A stretch of DNA of 64,000 nt from Brassica napus. Its lineage: Eukaryota; Streptophyta; Magnoliopsida; Brassicales; Brassicaceae. The position numbers were made by a program, and so were the translations under genes. Shown piece after piece: positions 63,101 to 64,000 of the stretch; the first letter of the stretch is position 1; each line of letters opens with the position of its first letter. A model generated the notes under the pieces. That model searched no databases. It saw only the letters and a program-made list of their open reading frames with translations, and was not told where the DNA came from. Location: the NCBI RefSeq assembly GCF_020379485.1, contig NC_063446.1, positions 23,710,610-23,774,609 on the forward strand, in the 5' to 3' direction.

Positions 63101-63994
63101 TATGGCCTTTAGCAATCGTTGGTGCGTACCCATGGGATGGTGATGACTGAACAGAGATATTGTTGCTCGAACCAACGTTTCTTAAACTTGTGACGGGCTG
63201 AGAGTTCCCAAGACCATTTGTAGAACCTTCTTCCATTGCATCATTAGGTTTCGCAACTGGTGATAAAGCAGCTTCGATGTCCCATATGAAAACCTCCCCG
63301 CCAAGGCCACCAGATGCAACAACATTGCTCTAATAGTAACAACATCAAGTTAGTATCAGAATGTGGTAACGGGAACTTAACATATCATACAGAAAGAAAA
63401 AAAAAAGCATGTAAGAATGTCGAGATACATTTTTTGCCGCAACTGCCAGACAAGTAACATAGTCCGTGTGCTGACGGAAAGTCCTCGTACAGGCTCCATC
63501 TGATAAGCTGTCCCATGTCTAGTGTAACAGAAAAATTAAGCCGTATTAAGAACCCAATATGGTGGTACCCAAAAAAAAATATTAAAAGGAAGGATATATA
63601 CTGCAACTGCAAGCAACTGTGACAAATTCACAAACCTTGACAGTAGTGTCTGAAGAACAAGAAACAAGAGTGCTTTCACCAGCCAAAGCAGCGTCATTCA
63701 CCTGACCAATCAACAAGGGAGCTCAAAAATTATCAAATGTACAACAGGACAAGTGAACTCAGGAAACACATGATCCTAATTACATAAAAACTCCAATACT
63801 GTAAGCCTTTGAGAGTCAGAAAAAAAACTCCATACCCAATCAACATGAGACTCAAAGGTAGCTGAGCAAAAGGACGCATCCTCATCAAAAGCCCATCTCT
63901 TAAGTGTACCATCACGACTTCCAGTGAAGAGGTAGCTCTGATCACCGGAAACAGACGACTTCAACACATCCAAGCAATTAACGCCAGCACAGTG
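60187..63994 (-). CDS. LRS1: LRS1/WDR48 (UAF1)-like WD40 protein, 5' end off window
   Basis: Sixteen exons on the minus strand (right to left): 63836..63994, 63636..63701, 63429..63518, 63033..63329, 62832..62929, 62676..62711, 62456..62576, 62142..62378, 61962..62057, 61798..61863, 61663..61701, 61433..61567, 60905..61257, 60673..60766, 60410..60589 and 60187..60285. They give 721 residues with no internal stop; the first exon lies beyond base 64000. WD40 repeats carry [56 protein letters not shown] and YSGGRDQ. The C-terminal part (from [12 protein letters not shown], then [12 protein letters not shown] and [17 protein letters not shown]) is the DUF3337 region of WDR48. WDR48 activates USP1/12/46 deubiquitinases in animals; the Arabidopsis gene is linked to lateral rooting. 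Match to At3g05090 is by sequence impression and position. Confidence 0.92.
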
Positions 63995-64000
63995 CTGCAG

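Overview
The window is plant nuclear DNA: AT-rich, with short GT-AG introns, teloboxes, TGGGCY (site II) promoter elements and Helitron, MULE and copia debris. The gene order RPS3a, CPP/TSO1-like, WNK1, RPS24, GeBP-like, cysteine synthase D, SEC-C protein, CAND/TPRA40-like, ACP, CWF18, LRS1/WDR48-like matches, from memory, the top of Arabidopsis thaliana chromosome 3 (about At3g04840 to At3g05090), with genes missing and others decaying. A fractionated Brassica-type subgenome of a Brassicaceae species is the best reading. No locus number was checked against a database.

Layout. 0-6.9 kb: a LINE remnant, a PDF1-class defensin gene, a dead copia 3' end, and small RNase H-like and kinesin-7 fragments. 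6.86-11.02 kb: one Helitron (minus strand) holding HMGB and LEA-like gene fragments, with a MULE-type element nested inside it (9-bp target duplication). 11.2-15.7 kb: RPS3a and a convergent CPP gene. 16.9-23.4 kb: a TIR transposon, a defensin-like gene and a 1-kb Helitron. 23.4-26.7 kb: a WNK kinase gene. 27.74-41.45 kb: a recent, nearly identical tandem segmental duplication containing two RPS24 pseudogenes. Its junction holds a fragment of a copper P-type ATPase gene, and copy 2 carries a FATA thioesterase fragment and a clean Helitron insertion. 41.5-46.3 kb: a decapitated GeBP gene, cysteine synthase D and a GNAT gene. 46.4-51.2 kb: a second, older tandem duplication with two defensin-like genes, a Helitron and a TIR element. 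51.2-64 kb: SEC-C protein, CAND-like 7TM protein, plastid acyl carrier protein, a broken CWF18 gene and an LRS1/WDR48-like gene that runs off the right edge.

What stands out. The two duplications preserve paired empty and filled sites, so two members of one ~1-kb Helitron family can be seen inserting exactly between A and T with no target duplication. One family appears three times (20.9, 37.9 and 48.1 kb). Four secreted 8-cysteine defensin-type genes lie in the window. I see no operon-like or CRISPR-like system; the interest is in duplication, gene capture and gene decay. Intact genes were assembled by hand from exons whose splice phases all close; coordinates given are CDS spans including introns.
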